Source of the DNA: an uncultured Bacteroidota bacterium
GTDB lineage: Bacteria > Bacteroidota > Bacteroidia > Flavobacteriales > BACL11
Assembly: GCA_902587125.1 (NCBI GenBank)
Contig: CACIJW010000010.1
Location: 1 to 46,312 of the forward strand
Direction: 5' to 3'
Length of the DNA: 46,312 nt
The position numbers and the translations under genes were made by a program. The notes under the pieces were generated by a model, which was not told where the DNA came from, ran no database searches, and saw only the letters and a list, made by a program, of their open reading frames with translations. Every line of letters starts with the position of its first letter. The stretch's first letter is position 1. This document shows positions 7,838 to 19,000 of the stretch, piece after piece.

Positions 7838-8428
7838 ATGTTCAAGAAATTATTTTTTGTATTATTTATTGTAAGCCTTTCGAGTTATGCAACAAAACCT
7901 CATGTAACTAGCGTAAAAGCAGATACAGAAAAATCCTATGTTTATTGGAGAGGAAATGAGGTAGGGGGGTTCCATGATGGAAATATAAAACTTAAGAGCG
8001 GATACATAATTAGCGATCACGGAAAATTGGTTGGTGGAAAGTTTATTATTGATATGAATACTATTACAAATCTTGACATTAAATCTGAAAAGTATTCACA
8101 AAAATTAGTAAATCATTTAAAAGACAACCATTTTTTTGATGTTGAAAAATTTCCAACGAGCGTGTTAATTATAAAGAATGTAAAAAAGATTTCTGATCAA
8201 AACTATAATATCACTGCAGATTTAACTATAAGAGGAATAACAAACGAAATCAACTTTATTTCAAATGTTAGATTAAGAGGTAATCAATTCCAAGCTGTAG
8301 GAGATATTGTTATTGACAGAACAAAATGGGATGTTAAATATAGGTCATCCATTGTCGGAACTGTGGCTGATAAATTGATTGAAGATAACATTGAATTTAA
8401 GGTGTTTCTTTTTTCTGTTTCAAGATAG
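7838..8428 (+). CDS. YceI family periplasmic lipid-binding protein
   Basis: From the ATG at 7838 the product is 196 residues with a signal peptide (MFKKLFFVLFIVSLSSYA). A longer frame opens at 7742 but would overlap the divergent GNAT gene and bury the signal peptide, and a -7 element lies at 7814-7821, so the 7838 start is preferred. The mature part has YceI features: SYVYWRGNEVGGFHDGNI, a central DNHFFDVEKFPTSV, TADLTIRGITNEINF and a C-terminal DRTKWDVKYRS. YceI proteins are lipocalin-like barrels that bind isoprenoid-type lipids. The stop is overlapped by a GTG that opens a tiny membrane ORF. Confidence 0.9.
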   Translation: MFKKLFFVLFIVSLSSYATKPHVTSVKADTEKSYVYWRGNEVGGFHDGNIKLKSGYIISDHGKLVGGKFIIDMNTITNLDIKSEKYSQKLVNHLKDNHFFDVEKFPTSVLIIKNVKKISDQNYNITADLTIRGITNEINFISNVRLRGNQFQAVGDIVIDRTKWDVKYRSSIVGTVADKLIEDNIEFKVFLFSVSR

Positions 8429-8574
8429 TGATTGAAATACTTGTTTCTTCATCTGTTATTTCTTATTTGATAGCATGTTATCAAAGATATAAAGGATTTA
8501 GTTTTTGGCCAGTCTACATAAAAACATTTATAGGTGTGACTGGATTACTCACAATTCTTTTTACCTATTTCTAG
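8428..8574 (+). CDS. Small hydrophobic ORF coupled to the YceI gene
   Basis: A GTG at 8428-8430 overlaps the YceI stop (TAGTG) and opens a 48-residue frame to a TAG at 8572-8574. The product MIEILVSSSVISYLIACYQ... has two hydrophobic stretches (about 3-17 and 32-48) around a basic-aromatic loop YQRYKGFSFWP, so it would be a two-pass membrane peptide. The stop-start overlap and the clean topology suggest a real gene. I recognise no family, and the GTG start is a weakness. The last 30 bases overlap the converging ATP-grasp gene. Confidence 0.45.
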   Translation: MIEILVSSSVISYLIACYQRYKGFSFWPVYIKTFIGVTGLLTILFTYF

Positions 8575-9453
8575 CATAATTTTTTCAGAAAGTAAGTCCT
8601 CTGAACCGTCCTTAAGTCTGAACCATAATTCCGGTTCAATTAACTCAATTTCTGATAATGACAAGTTATTTTCATTGTCATATATTAAATCAACTCTAGC
8701 ATACAATGGTAATTCAATACATTCACTGACACATTTTTCTGCAAATCTAATTTCATTTAAGCTTGGGATATATTTTTCAACTTTACCACCATGGTCATCT
8801 TGTACTCTAAAATCCCCTTCCTTAGCAATTTTTCTTACGGAGTGGCTATATTCACCTCCAAAAACCATCAAAGAAATCTCTCCAAAGCTTATTATACTTT
8901 TTAAAAAAATCTGAAAGATCATAGTTTCTTTATCACACAGTTTTCTAAAAATATTTTCAAAATCATCATAATTTTCTTTATTAACCCTGAAAGTATTTTT
9001 GGCAGCTCCAGAGATAGCTGGCTTGATGATTGCTTCGTCCCAATTAGTTTGATTAAACAATTTTTTTAGTGTTATAAAATTTTTGCTATTAATAAAGATT
9101 GAGCTAGCTATATTTATTTTTTTTTTTGAAAAATCCAAAAGATAGGATTTGTTTAAATTCCATTTAATCAAATTGAATGAATTTATAAGAACTAATTTAT
9201 CTTTAACATTCGTCAACCATTGAGAAAATTCATCAATTTTATCAAAATAGTCCCAAGTTGATCGAATAATAGCAAAATTAGTCTTACTCCAATCAAAATT
9301 TTTGTCAGACCAGCTTTTTCTGGTAACTACTAATCCTCTTTTTCTGAGGCTTTCAAAAAGAATTTGGTCTTCTAATAATACTTGCTCTGTATACCAATTT
9401 TTCTTTATGGGGTCTAAATATCTATCCTCTGTTAGTATAGTTATATCAAACAT
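8545..9453 (-). CDS. ATP-grasp family protein (RimK/glutathione synthetase-like)
   Basis: The 302-residue product shows ATP-grasp features: IRSTWDYF near residue 63, a substrate-lid region ending in AIIKPAISGAAKNTFRV, a second lobe with GEISLMVFGGEYSHSVRKIA, and a metal/ATP-binding C-terminal part YARVDLIYD...LSEIELIEPELWF. Relatives are annotated as RimK-like, glutathione synthase-like or DcsG-like ligases that join a carboxylate to an amine or thiol; the substrate here is unknown. Its ATG directly follows the stop of the YbjQ gene with no gap, so it is the third gene of the icmF operon. Its 3' end overlaps the tiny ORF at 8428-8574. Confidence 0.8.
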   Translation of the reverse strand: MFDITILTEDRYLDPIKKNWYTEQVLLEDQILFESLRKRGLVVTRKSWSDKNFDWSKTNFAIIRSTWDYFDKIDEFSQWLTNVKDKLVLINSFNLIKWNLNKSYLLDFSKKKINIASSIFINSKNFITLKKLFNQTNWDEAIIKPAISGAAKNTFRVNKENYDDFENIFRKLCDKETMIFQIFLKSIISFGEISLMVFGGEYSHSVRKIAKEGDFRVQDDHGGKVEKYIPSLNEIRFAEKCVSECIELPLYARVDLIYDNENNLSLSEIELIEPELWFRLKDGSEDLLSEKIMLEIGKKNCE

Positions 9454-9771
9454 TTAATCTGAGAGCTTAACAGCGGTTCCATAAGCTAGTATTTCAGAGC
9501 AACCCTGCATAACCATTGATGTGGTTATTCGCACATTAATGATGGCATCTGCATTTTTGTTTTTAGCTTCGATTATCATTCTATCAATTGCTTGTTGTCT
9601 TGCACTATTCTGAAGATTAGTATATTCTGAGATCTCACCCCCAATCAAAGTTCTAATTTTTGCAAATATATCTCTTGCAACATTTCTAGCTCTAACTGTA
9701 CTTCCTTGTACAATGCCAAGACTTTCAATGATTTTTTTATTTGGAATATTGTTATTGTTTACTACTATCAT
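9454..9771 (-). CDS. YbjQ family (UPF0145) protein
   Basis: Starting at the ATG at 9771 (MIVVNNNNIPNKK) the product has 105 residues, the usual length for the YbjQ family. Typical features are GIVQGSTVRARNVARDIFA, the middle GGEISEY...AR..A..R, and the C-terminal ADAIINVRITTSMVMQGCSEILAYGTAV. A longer frame begins at 9816 but overlaps icmF and adds an unlikely N-terminus. Family members form small oligomeric cytoplasmic shells of unclear role, sometimes called heavy-metal-binding. The start lies one base after the icmF stop and its own stop abuts the ATP-grasp start, so the three genes form one operon. Confidence 0.88.
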   Translation of the reverse strand: MIVVNNNNIPNKKIIESLGIVQGSTVRARNVARDIFAKIRTLIGGEISEYTNLQNSARQQAIDRMIIEAKNKNADAIINVRITTSMVMQGCSEILAYGTAVKLSD

Positions 9772-9772
9772 A

Positions 9773-12700
9773 TTACATGTTTCTTCTATATTGGCCTCCA
9801 ATCTCAAATAAAACATTTGTTATCTGGCCTAACGAACAGCATTTAGTTGAATTCATTAGCTCTTCAAAAATATTTTTGTTGTTTAATGCAACTAAATTTA
9901 ATTTTTCAATAAAATGCTCAGATTTTTCTAAATTTAATTGATGAAGCATCTTTAACATTAAAATTTGATATTTTTTCTCTTTATCAAAAGCTCTTATTAC
10001 TTCATTATTAGTTAAGGTTGGAGATCCGTCATCGTTTAAAAATGTATTTACTCCAATTATGGGAAGTTCACCGCTGTGTTTCAAACTTTCGTAGTGAAGA
10101 CTCTCTTCTTGTATTTTCCCTCTTTGGTACATTGTCTCCATAGCTCCTAATACTCCACCTCTTTCAGTTATTCTGTCAAATTCAACGAGTACAGCTTCCT
10201 CAACTAAATCAGTGAGTTCTTCAATGATAAACGAACCCTGCAACGGATTCTCATTTTTTGTAAGTCCTAATTCTTTGTTTATAATCATCTGTATAGCAAT
10301 AGCTCTTCTGACAGAATTTTCTGTTGGTGTTGTTATAGCCTCGTCAAAAGCATTTGTATGTAGAGAATTGCAGTTATCATAAATCGCATATAATGCCTGT
10401 AATGTAGTTCTTATATCATTAAAATCAATTTCTTGCGCATGTAAAGATCTTCCAGATGTTTGTATGTGATACTTGAGCAACTGTGATCTTTTGTTGGCTC
10501 CATATTTAAATTTCATGGCCTTGGCCCATAATCTTCTTGCAACTCTACCAATAACAGAATATTCAGGATCTATACCATTGCTGAAGAAAAATGAAAGGTT
10601 ACTTGCAAAATCATCAATTTTCATTCCTCTGCTTATGTAGTATTCAACGTATGTAAATCCATTCGCTAAAGTAAATGCTAGTTGTGTAATTGGATTAGCT
10701 CCTGCCTCAGCAATATGGTATCCTGAAATTGAAACAGAGTAAAAGTTTTTTATTTGGTTGTCAATGAAATATTGCTGAACATCACCCATCATTTTTAATG
10801 CAAACTCAGTAGAAAAAATACATGTATTTTGAGCTTGATCTTCTTTTAATATGTCAGCTTGAACAGTTCCTCGCACATTTTTCAGTGTATGTTTTTTAAT
10901 TTTATTATAAATTTTTTGGTCGAGCATCTGATCTCCCGTTACACCCAACAACATCAGGCCTAGTCCATCGTTACCTTCTGGTAACTCACCTTGATATTCA
11001 GGAGTAGAGAGATTTTTTTCCTTGAAGATTTTTTTAATTTTTTTTCTAATTGATTCTTCCAATCCATTTTCTTTAATGTATTTTTCACATTGTTGGTCAA
11101 TTGCCGCGTTAAAAAAGAATCCTAAAATCATAGGTGCAGGACCGTTGATTGTCATACTTACTGACGTAGACACATTCAATAAATCAAAACCAGAATAAAG
11201 TTTTTTCATGTCATCGAGGCAGCAAATTGATACTCCAGCGTTTCCAATTTTTCCATAGATATCGGGTCTTACATCAGGATCATTTCCGTATAGAGTTACC
11301 GAATCGAATGCAGTTGAAAGTCTCTTTGCAGGCATGTTTTTACTGACTAAGTGGAATCTCTTATTTGTTCTCTCAGGGCCACCTTCACCAGCAAACATCC
11401 TTGTTGGATCTTCCCCCTGTCTTTTAAATGGAAAGATGCCAGATGTGAATGGAAAACTTCCTGGCACATTTTCTTGTAGTAGCCATTTTAATATATCACC
11501 CCAACTTTCAAATTTAGGAAGAGCAACTTTTGAAATCTTAGAGTTTGATAGTGAATGAAATTTTGTTTGGATTTGAATTTTTTTATCTCTGACATCGAAC
11601 TCAAAAATGTCTTTTTTGTATTTTTCAATAAGATTATTCCAATTCAAAAGATTATTGTAGTTCTCTTTAGATAATTTTTCTCTGTAAGATTCATATTGCA
11701 ATTGAATTTGGTTATATGCTTCTGAGTCTTTTTGAAATAGCTCCATACTTGTTTTTAGAGCATATAGTTTTTTTGCAATTTCACTTTGATCATTCACCCA
11801 TTTGTCATAATCTCTGTTGCTATCAGCTATTTCAGATAGATATCTAACTCTTTTTGGAGGAATCACATATATTTTTTCACTTTCAGATTTACTTCTGCTC
11901 AAAGATTTTAGCTCAAATTTTCCGAATCCTTTTTTTAGTAAAATTGAATTAAGCTCATAGAAAAAAGTGTTCGTGCCAGGATCATTAAACTGAGAAGCTA
12001 TTGTTCCATAAACAGGCATATTATCAACTTTATCTGTGAATAGCTTGTTGTTTCTTTGATATTGTTTTTTAACATCTTTCACAGCATCAAAGCTTCCTTT
12101 TTTATCAAATTTGTTTATTGCAATAATATCAGCAAAGTCCAGCATATCTATCTTTTCAAGTTGAGTGGCTGCTCCATATTCAGGTGTCATTACATATGCT
12201 GAAAGTGAGGAGTGCTCAGTAATTTCAGTGTCTGATTGACCGATTCCTGAGGTTTCTAATATAATCAAGTCAAAATTTGCAACTTTTAAAATTTCTAAGG
12301 CTTTACTGACATGTTTGGATAAAGCTAGATTAGCTTGTCTGGTAGCCAATGATCTCATGTAAACTCTATTAGAATTAATGGAGTTCATGCGAATACGATC
12401 ACCTAGCAAAGCTCCACCAGTTTTTCTTTTAGAGGGGTCAACGGAAATAATACCAATTTTAATGTTCTCATATTGATTTAAAAATCTTCTTACAAGTTCA
12501 TCAACTAGAGAAGATTTACCTGCTCCACCTGTTCCCGTTATCCCAAGAATAGGGACTTCTTTGTTTTTTGCTTTTTGAGTTATAGTTTTTATGAATTCTT
12601 TGTGATTGTTTGGAAAATTTTCAACTGCTGATATTGCCCTAGAGATACTTTTAATTTTTTGGTTTTCAATATCTTTAATTTCGCTGATTAATTTATCTCC

Positions 12701-13141
12701 CAGTGAGTAGTCAGATTTTAATACTAAATCATTTATCATACCTTGTAATCCCATTTTTCTTCCATCATCAGGATGATATATTTTTGTGATTCCATAATCC
12801 TCTAACTCTCTAATTTCCTCTGGTAAAATAGTACCACCACCACCAGCAAAAATTTTAATGTGCTCAGAGCTATTTTCTTTCAATAGGTCGTACATGTACT
12901 TGAGAAATTCGTTATGTCCACCTTGGTAGGAGGTTAGTGCAATTGCATTTGCATCTTCCTCAATAGCACAATCTACAATCTCTTTCACTGATCTGTCATG
13001 TCCCAAATGAATTACTTCACAGCCAGAGGATTGAATGATTCTTCTCATAATGTTTATTGCAGCATCATGGCCATCAAAAAGGGAAGCAGCAGTAACTATT
13101 CTGACTTTATTTTTTGGTTTATATGGCTTGACTTCTTTCAT
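9773..13141 (-). CDS. icmF: Fused isobutyryl-CoA mutase with G-protein chaperone domain
   Basis: This 1122-residue protein combines three parts in the IcmF order. First is a cobalamin-binding domain (about 10-140) with [10 protein letters not shown], His25 being the expected axial ligand. Next is a MeaB-type GTPase (about 195-400) with P-loop [12 protein letters not shown] (200-211), [20 protein letters not shown], and NKFD for guanine. Last is a mutase barrel (about 550-1122). Substrate residues match isobutyryl-CoA mutase rather than methylmalonyl-CoA mutase: GIFPFKR (Phe570/572) and EDQAQNT with Gln771 where MCM has Arg. It interconverts isobutyryl-CoA and n-butyryl-CoA using adenosylcobalamin, with GTP-driven cofactor repair. 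A TAAATTTG element lies just upstream. The YbjQ and ATP-grasp genes follow with no gap. Confidence 0.92.
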   Translation of the reverse strand: MKEVKPYKPKNKVRIVTAASLFDGHDAAINIMRRIIQSSGCEVIHLGHDRSVKEIVDCAIEEDANAIALTSYQGGHNEFLKYMYDLLKENSSEHIKIFAGGGGTILPEEIRELEDYGITKIYHPDDGRKMGLQGMINDLVLKSDYSLGDKLISEIKDIENQKIKSISRAISAVENFPNNHKEFIKTITQKAKNKEVPILGITGTGGAGKSSLVDELVRRFLNQYENIKIGIISVDPSKRKTGGALLGDRIRMNSINSNRVYMRSLATRQANLALSKHVSKALEILKVANFDLIILETSGIGQSDTEITEHSSLSAYVMTPEYGAATQLEKIDMLDFADIIAINKFDKKGSFDAVKDVKKQYQRNNKLFTDKVDNMPVYGTIASQFNDPGTNTFFYELNSILLKKGFGKFELKSLSRSKSESEKIYVIPPKRVRYLSEIADSNRDYDKWVNDQSEIAKKLYALKTSMELFQKDSEAYNQIQLQYESYREKLSKENYNNLLNWNNLIEKYKKDIFEFDVRDKKIQIQTKFHSLSNSKISKVALPKFESWGDILKWLLQENVPGSFPFTSGIFPFKRQGEDPTRMFAGEGGPERTNKRFHLVSKNMPAKRLSTAFDSVTLYGNDPDVRPDIYGKIGNAGVSICCLDDMKKLYSGFDLLNVSTSVSMTINGPAPMILGFFFNAAIDQQCEKYIKENGLEESIRKKIKKIFKEKNLSTPEYQGELPEGNDGLGLMLLGVTGDQMLDQKIYNKIKKHTLKNVRGTVQADILKEDQAQNTCIFSTEFALKMMGDVQQYFIDNQIKNFYSVSISGYHIAEAGANPITQLAFTLANGFTYVEYYISRGMKIDDFASNLSFFFSNGIDPEYSVIGRVARRLWAKAMKFKYGANKRSQLLKYHIQTSGRSLHAQEIDFNDIRTTLQALYAIYDNCNSLHTNAFDEAITTPTENSVRRAIAIQMIINKELGLTKNENPLQGSFIIEELTDLVEEAVLVEFDRITERGGVLGAMETMYQRGKIQEESLHYESLKHSGELPIIGVNTFLNDDGSPTLTNNEVIRAFDKEKKYQILMLKMLHQLNLEKSEHFIEKLNLVALNNKNIFEELMNSTKCCSLGQITNVLFEIGGQYRRNM

Positions 13142-13151
13142 GATTTAAGTG

Positions 13152-13159
13152 CAAATTTA
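13152..13159 (-). promoter_or_regulatory. Candidate -7 element for icmF
   Basis: The minus strand reads TAAATTTG from 13159 to 13152, a full TAnnTTTG match, 10 bases before the icmF ATG. No TTG is seen at the usual upstream spacing. Confidence 0.45.
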
Positions 13160-13222
13160 AACTTTTAAGAATGATTTAAAAAATTATTAAAAATTGATAA
13201 CTTTAGGAAATAAAACAAACAA

Positions 13223-15982
13223 ATGAGATTTATAATTCTTCCTTCGATTTTTGCAATAACAATTTCTGTAATATCTTACTTGACAATTGTTGAAAATTAC
13301 AATAAAGCTAAGATGTACCCATCTGACAATCCAACCGAAAGAGTAGTTTGGGAAAAGATTAGACTAATGGACCCTGCAACTGGTCAAATTCCTAGAAATA
13401 TACACAAAAAAGAGAGAACGTTTGCTAAAACTTTACCAAGCGTTAATTTTTCTAATGCAAAAAATATTTCACAAGCAAACTGGGTTCACAGAGGCCCGTT
13501 CAATGTAGGTGGAAGAACAAGAGCTTTAGCTATTGATGTAACAAATGAAAACATATTATTTGCAGGTGGAGCCTCTGGAGGGATGTTTCGTTCAACAGAC
13601 GGAGGTATGAGCTGGTCAATGACAACTCATCCCAATCAGCTACATAACGTAACATGTGTGTCTCAAGATACTAGACCAGGAAAAGAAAATATTTGGTATT
13701 TTGGCTCAGGTGAATTAAGAGGTAGCTCAGCAAGTGGTGGAGAGGCGTATTACCAGGGAAATGGTATTTACAGATCAATAGATGGTGGTTTAAGCTGGGA
13801 CTCTTTATCATCTACTGCTACCAATACCCCGCACTCATTTGACAACGATTTTGATTTCATTTGGAATATTGTCACTGACCCAAGTAATGATTCAATGGAT
13901 GTTATTTATGCAGCTACTTATGGATCAATATATAGATCAGCAGATGGGGGAGCTTCTTGGTCGAAATCAATAAATGGTGGTAATGCATATCACAATAATG
14001 TTGCAATTACATCAAACGGTGTTGTATATGCTACATTAAGTAGCGACGGTAGTTCATCTGGCAGAGGTATTTGGAGATCAGATGATGGGATAAATTGGAC
14101 AAAAATCAATGACGCAATGTTCCCGCCTATTTATGCGAGAATTGCTATTGGAATAAATCCTTCAAATGAAAATGAAATATATTTTCTAGCTGCTGAGACC
14201 GATGGCTATGGTCAACACACTGATGTTTTTTTTGGAGGAGAGACTTGGACATCACTTTGGAAATATGAGTATGTAAGTGGAAATGGTACTGGTTCGGGTG
14301 GTATTTGGACTGACTTGTCAAGTAATATTCCTTCTAATAACCCAACATCTTTTGACAACTTCAATTCACAAAGTAGTTATGATTTGATGATAAAAATTCA
14401 TCCCAATGATCCAAACATCATAATCATTGGAGGTACCAATTTATGGAGATCAACTGATGGATTTACTACAGCCAGCAATACTGATATCTGTGGAGGATAT
14501 TTGGTAGGCTCTTATGAGGGCGATGGAAATTGGGGACTATATCCAAATCATCATCCAGATCAACACGATCTTCTTTATTTAAAATCAAATGATTCAGTAG
14601 CTTACAGTGCTACAGATGGTGGTGTGTATCGTTGTGATAATATTTTTGCCGATACGATTGAATGGACCTCATTAAACAATGGTTACTATACTACTCAGCT
14701 TTATGCTGCTACTTTAAGTAGAAATGCTAATTCTGATCTTTTACATGGAGGCTTTCAAGATAATGGAAATTTTATAACCTTTTCTGGTAACGCAACAGAT
14801 CATTGGACAATGCCTTTTAACGGAGATGGTGCTTTTGCAGGAATTGCTGATAACGAAGAGGATTTTTATTTGACTATACAAAGGGGAGTTATGTACAAGA
14901 TGAAGTTAGATAATAATGCAAACAGAATATCTTTTCAAAGAATGGATCCAGCCTCAGCAGACACAAATAAGTACATGTTTATAAATCCTATGGTTATGGA
15001 CGATAACTCTGATATAATCTATTGGGCAGCGGGTAATCACTTATGGAGAAATAATGATATTGCTAATATACCATATAATGATTCACATGACAGATCAGAT
15101 TTTGGATGGCATCACTTTTCTGATACTTTATTTCCTCCATCACTGAGAATTTCTGTAATTGAAACTTCAACTAATCCACCAAATATTGTCTATTTAGGTA
15201 CTAGAAATAAGTATATATACAGAATTGATAATGCTAATGTTGGAGATCCATCTTTAAATCAAATAAATCTTCCAACAGGATCAACAGCATATTGTTCTGA
15301 TATTGCTATCAATCCACTTGATGCGGATGAAATAATGGTCATATATTCCAATTACAGTGTTTATTCTGTATTTCATTCAAAAGATGGTGGTGCAAGCTTT
15401 GAAAAAGTTGCTGGTAATCTTGAACAAAACCCATCTGGCTCAGGAAATGGACCTTCGTGTAGAACAGCTGAAATAATTCCTTTAGGAAATGATACTCTAT
15501 ATTTGGTCGGAACCTCTGTAGGTCTTTTTGGCACTGCCAATTTAGACGGCCAAAATACTGTATGGAAACAAATAGGAAAAAATACAATAGGAAATGTTGT
15601 TATAGAGACATTAACATATAGACCCGTTGATGGTAGACTGGTAGTAGCAACTCATGGTAATGGTATTTATCAAACTACTTTGAATAATGTTAATAATGTT
15701 TTAGCAATTGAAAATTTGGATAAAGAAAGCTTGCAGATTTCCATTTTTCCAAATCCTGCTTCTGATGAACTTTTTATCAACCTTAATTCTAATGAGCCCC
15801 AAACTGTCTCTTTAACAATTATTGACGAATTAGGAAAAAAAGTGATGGAAACAAAGGAGATTAAATCAACCTTTGGAGAGATAAAAATCAGTGAAAATAT
15901 TAGTCAATTAAATACTGGAATTTATTTCGCTATTTTAAAGAACGAATCAGAAAAAATTACAAAACAATTTATAAAGAAATAA
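13223..15982 (+). CDS. Secreted BNR/sortilin-like beta-propeller, T9SS-sorted
   Basis: The 919-residue product has an N-terminal hydrophobic signal (MRFIILPSIFAITISVISYL). A propeller follows, marked by repeated Asp-box strings such as RSTDGGMSWS, RSIDGGLSWDS, RSADGGASWSK, RSDDGINWT and SKDGGASFEK, typical of sialidase/VPS10-type blades. WVHRGPFNVGGRTRALAID near residue 90 is common to Bacteroidetes exported propellers. The last roughly 80 residues (IFPNPASDELFINL...GIYFAILKNES...) form a type A T9SS sorting domain. No catalytic residues of a glycosidase are recognised, so a binding or structural surface role is as likely as an enzymatic one. It is the first of four closely spaced genes for exported proteins. 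Confidence 0.88.
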   Translation: MRFIILPSIFAITISVISYLTIVENYNKAKMYPSDNPTERVVWEKIRLMDPATGQIPRNIHKKERTFAKTLPSVNFSNAKNISQANWVHRGPFNVGGRTRALAIDVTNENILFAGGASGGMFRSTDGGMSWSMTTHPNQLHNVTCVSQDTRPGKENIWYFGSGELRGSSASGGEAYYQGNGIYRSIDGGLSWDSLSSTATNTPHSFDNDFDFIWNIVTDPSNDSMDVIYAATYGSIYRSADGGASWSKSINGGNAYHNNVAITSNGVVYATLSSDGSSSGRGIWRSDDGINWTKINDAMFPPIYARIAIGINPSNENEIYFLAAETDGYGQHTDVFFGGETWTSLWKYEYVSGNGTGSGGIWTDLSSNIPSNNPTSFDNFNSQSSYDLMIKIHPNDPNIIIIGGTNLWRSTDGFTTASNTDICGGYLVGSYEGDGNWGLYPNHHPDQHDLLYLKSNDSVAYSATDGGVYRCDNIFADTIEWTSLNNGYYTTQLYAATLSRNANSDLLHGGFQDNGNFITFSGNATDHWTMPFNGDGAFAGIADNEEDFYLTIQRGVMYKMKLDNNANRISFQRMDPASADTNKYMFINPMVMDDNSDIIYWAAGNHLWRNNDIANIPYNDSHDRSDFGWHHFSDTLFPPSLRISVIETSTNPPNIVYLGTRNKYIYRIDNANVGDPSLNQINLPTGSTAYCSDIAINPLDADEIMVIYSNYSVYSVFHSKDGGASFEKVAGNLEQNPSGSGNGPSCRTAEIIPLGNDTLYLVGTSVGLFGTANLDGQNTVWKQIGKNTIGNVVIETLTYRPVDGRLVVATHGNGIYQTTLNNVNNVLAIENLDKESLQISIFPNPASDELFINLNSNEPQTVSLTIIDELGKKVMETKEIKSTFGEIKISENISQLNTGIYFAILKNESEKITKQFIKK

Positions 15983-16007
15983 TAATTATTTTTACTAAAA
16001 ATTAAAT

Positions 16008-19000
16008 ATGAGAAAACTTATATTATCAATATTAACAAGCATTGTCTTATTATTTGCAGCCAACGCTCAAAATTCTTACACAATAAATGCATCATCTAAT
16101 ATTAACATTTTTACCCCTGACACTGTTCAATGTGTTGTTGGTGATACCATTCACTTTATTTTGAATGGATTTCATGATGCTGTGGAGGTTGATCAATCTA
16201 GCTGGCTTGCTAATACTAATGGAACAAATGTTGGTTTTAATTTTTCATCGATATCGATGGGTGGAACTGGATCAGGAACTATAGTGGTTGACAGTGCAAC
16301 AACTCACTTTTTCATTTGCACACCTCATATTTCCCTAACTCCACCAATGAAAGGATTAATTATTGTTTCAGCTCAGCAAATACCTGGTTGTACTGACTCT
16401 ACTGCAATAAATTATGATCCATTTGCAACTGTAGATGACGGATCATGTATTTACTGCACCAATGATTCAACTTTCTCTACTGTAGTAGCATGTGACAATT
16501 TCATTTGGGATGGGATAACTTATGATAGCTCGGGTTTTTATACAAATATATATACTGATTCTTTGGGTTGTGATAGTACTCACACATTAGATCTAACCAT
16601 CAATTACTCAAACTCTGGTTCTTCAACAATAAGTGCATGTGATAATTTTGTTTGGGACGGAACTACATATAACTTAACTGGTGTCTACTCAAATATCTAT
16701 ACAAATTCTAATGGCTGTGATAGTACTCATACTTTAAATTTGACAATTAACAATTCAGATTCCTCTTTTACAAACGCTGAAGCTTGCGAAAGTTATAATT
16801 GGAACGGACAAACTTACAATCAATCAGGAACATACTACCAAACAGTTGCTAATAATATTACTGGATGTGATTCTGTTTTAGTATTAAATTTAACAATCAA
16901 CAATCAATATAATGGAGGAATTCAAAATAATACCGTTGGAGGAGGTAGTTTCTACTCCGGAAATAGAGCTTTAGTACTTGATTGTTTTGTGCCATCAAAA
17001 ATTGAAAGTGCAACTATATATGCTCAAACCAATGACAATTATACTTTTGAACTCAGAGATAACGGAGGTAATGTTTTACAAACAACTACTGTTCCATTAG
17101 TTCAAGGGGCAAATAGAGTTAATCTTAATTTTGATATTCCTGTAGGAAACGACTTTGAGTTAGGTGTGCCAGGTGGACACAGCGGAATGTATAGAAATAA
17201 TCAGGGTGTCAATTATCCATATGATTTTTCTAATCTTTTATCAATCAAATCTTCTAACTCTGGATCACCATTTAATTTTTATTATTTCTTCTATGATATT
17301 GCTGTATCTCAAAACTTTGTTAGCAATATTAATATCTGTTCAGGTGAAACTTATTCTATTGGAGGAAATAATTATGATTCCACGGGAACATACATAGATA
17401 CTTTATTGTCGTCCATTGGTTGTGATAGTATCGTTACAACAAATTTAACAGTCAATCCAGTATTTTCAATTGTTTTTTCAGATACATTATGTAGCGGTCA
17501 ATCAGTAATAGTTGGATCTAATATATATGACTCTACTGGAGTGTATTTTGATACGCTAACTACTGTTAATGGCTGTGATAGTATAATTTTGACTGACCTT
17601 TTTGTACAAAATAGCTCTGCCTCATTTACAATTAATAGCTTATCTATTTGTGAAGGTGATACTGCATTTGTTGGTACTTCTTTTTATTTAAATAGTGGTA
17701 ATTATTCAGATACATTAATAAATGTTAATGGCTGTGACAGTATTGTTCAAACAAGCTTAGATGTAATTCCAACTCAAAATTATTTCACTTATACAATATG
17801 TTCAGGAGATAGTGTTACTGTTGGTACTTCTACATATAATCAAACTGGAAATTATACAGATACTTTGTTTAATACTTTGGGTTGTGATAGTATTGTTTAT
17901 TCTGAAGTCGTTGTTTATGATCAATACAATTCAATGTTTAATGGAATCTCAGACAATACTGTTGGGGGAGGTGGTTATTATAATAGTCAAAGCCAATATT
18001 TAATTTTCAGTTGTTATTCACAAACTGAAATTTTATCAAGTTTAGTTTATTCTCAAGACACAAACTCCATTACATTTGAACTAAGAGACAATAATGGAAA
18101 TGTTCTTCAAGACACTACGCATTTATTGGTACCAGGTCCTCAGAGAGTTACATTAAATTTTGATGTCATGCCCGCTAATGACCTTCAACTTGGCGTGTCA
18201 ACTCCAGGTTCAGGACTTTGGAGGAACAATCAAGGAGTCAATTATCCATATGATTTTGGTGCATTTGCTTCAATAACATCTAGCAATGCCGGTAATCAAT
18301 TTTATTATTTTTATTATGATATAGAAATGAGACCCTCAGCAAATCCAAGCACTTATGAGCTGTGTGATGGAGATACTTTAAATTTACTGGGTAATGCATA
18401 TACAACTTCAGGTCTGTATATTGATACACTCATCTCATCAGTAGGTTGTGATAGCTTAGTTTACTCTCAAGTTAATTTTTATCCCAATGTTACATATACA
18501 AACAACCAAATTATCTGCGATGGTGAAGTTTATGTAATTAATGGAAATAGCTACGATTCATCAGGTACATACATAGATACTTTGTTTACAAGTTATGGCT
18601 GTGATAGTATTATCACAACAAATCTAAATGTATTGACAGTGTCAAGCTCTAGTAGTACTAATAATCAAATAATTTGCCTTGGTGATACTTTGAATTTACA
18701 CTCTAATCAATATTATCAAGCTGGAACATACATTGATACATTATTAAATGTTAATGGATGCGATAGTATTGTAACAACTAACTTATCTATTCAAACTGCG
18801 AGCTACAATACTTATAATGGTGGTATTTTGGATACAGCAATTGCCCCTGGTGCATTTAGCAATTATAACGGAGCTTTAGTTTTAGATGCATCATTACCGA
18901 GTATAATTAAATCAGCAAATGTTTATTCACAAGATACTAACACTGTCACATTTGAGTTAAGAGGAAGTACTGGTAATATTTTAGAATCAATAACTCATAC

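Noticed and set aside
9773..13141. Methylmalonyl-CoA mutase as the identity of the 1122-residue protein
   Set aside because: The embedded MeaB-type GTPase and Gln at the position of the MCM substrate-binding Arg match IcmF.
13223..15982. Sialidase activity for the propeller protein
   Set aside because: Asp-boxes are present, but the catalytic Arg triad, Tyr and Glu/Asp of sialidases are not recognisable. Asp-boxes also occur in non-enzymatic propellers.
17164..18003. Alternative-frame + strand ORFs inside the giant repeat protein
   Set aside because: They are shadows of the repeated modules, recur in step with them, and have no start signals of their own.
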